Of a stretch of 43,663 bases of DNA, positions 43,375 to 43,663 are shown piece by piece. The position numbers were made by a program, and so were the translations under genes. Below the pieces are notes generated by a model. The model searched no databases. It was given only the letters and a program-made list of their open reading frames with translations, and was not told where the DNA came from. The DNA is from Bacteriovoracaceae bacterium (lineage in GTDB: Bacteria; Bdellovibrionota; Bacteriovoracia; Bacteriovoracales; Bacteriovoracaceae), in the NCBI GenBank assembly GCA_029865945.1, contig JARXAH010000022.1, forward strand, positions 1 to 43,663, given 5' to 3'. Position 1 is the stretch's first letter. The number at the start of each line of letters is the position of its first letter.

Positions 43375-43663
43375 GCGATACTCCTAAAGATGTGACTTTC
43401 TGTTTTATCTAAATTTATTTTTCTAGGAATTTTTAAAACAAAAGTCGTATGTCCTTCGACACCTTCATTTTGATAGTAAAGATCCCCGCCATGACTTTCT
43501 AAAATATTTTTTGAAATGCTTAAGCCTAAACCGGTTGAACTATTTCCTTTAGTGCTGAAAAACGGTTGCATAATTTTATCTTGGATAGTAGGTGAGATTC
43601 CCATTCCTCCATCGATGATTTGGATCAAAATGTACTCCGAATGATGGCGATCATCTAATCTAA
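43371..43663 (-). CDS. Histidine kinase, C-terminal part (runs off window)
   Basis: Only the last 97 codons are in the window and the frame is open to its edge. Visible are the ATP-binding G1 box IIDGGMGIS (usually DNGxGI, here D-G-G-M-G-I), the F-box region PFFSTK, and the G2 box TGLGLSISKNILESHGG. It is a two-component sensor kinase with a HATPase domain. Its TGA overlaps the ATG of the response-regulator gene. Confidence 0.9.
   Translation of the reverse strand, partial: RLDDRHHSEYILIQIIDGGMGISPTIQDKIMQPFFSTKGNSSTGLGLSISKNILESHGGDLYYQNEGVEGHTTFVLKIPRKINLDKTESHIFRSIA

Overview
The window is 43.7 kb of AT-rich, densely coding DNA from a Gram-negative bacterium. Evidence for that is SecA, an OmpA-type outer-membrane protein, other beta-barrel-like exported proteins, a PBP4-type peptidase and many signal peptides. 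The gene content and style (PrkA/DUF444/SpoVR module, PP2C phosphatase, eukaryote-type NADP isocitrate dehydrogenase, many secreted proteins of unknown function) would suit a Bdellovibrionota/Bacteriovorax-like organism. That placement is inference; no rRNA or tRNA gene was seen to confirm it. I saw no CRISPR array, transposase or phage gene.

Layout. 0.1-2.0 kb: a very small kinase-fold protein and two exported unknowns. 2.09-2.24 kb: a palindromic, MITE-like element. 2.2-9.5 kb: a PP2C phosphatase diverging from prkA-DUF444-spoVR, which continues into two tightly spaced unknown genes. 9.6-10.9 kb: a secreted LysM protein. 10.9-17.5 kb: an exported glutathione peroxidase diverging from a five-gene operon, an amino-acid ABC transporter followed by ovoA and ovoB (ovothiol biosynthesis). 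17.5-21.0 kb: a four-gene operon on the minus strand of an FAD desaturase-like enzyme, FabG, FabZ-like and FabI-like proteins. It diverges from hemF, which is followed by an OmpA-type protein and a PBP4-like peptidase. 25-26.8 kb: an unknown, thioredoxin reductase and a small basic protein. 27-32 kb: a beta-barrel protein, a second palindromic element, two secreted unknowns, and a FAD glycerol-3-phosphate dehydrogenase translationally coupled to an acidic unknown. 32.2-36.3 kb: secA and a membrane-anchored M23 peptidase.

36.4-43.7 kb is the most unusual region. Two paralogous receiver-only response regulators lie on either side of a very AT-rich cassette plus icd. The cassette holds a SAM methyltransferase, a GNAT-type acyltransferase resembling N-acyl amino acid/acyl-homoserine-lactone synthases, a pair of XRE-type regulators (the second degenerate), and an exported alpha/beta hydrolase that starts the regulator operon. 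Three copies of one palindrome, TTATTCCA-N2-TGGAATAA, occur in the window as far as I could find by eye. They sit at the promoters of the hydrolase-XRE-XRE operon, the divergent methyltransferase/acyltransferase pair, and the first response regulator. Two of them have the same geometry: TTGACT, two bases, palindrome. This looks like a self-contained, autoregulated, possibly signal-producing (quorum-sensing-like) circuit, and it is the best candidate in the window for an undescribed system. The shared palindromes are seen directly; the function is inference.
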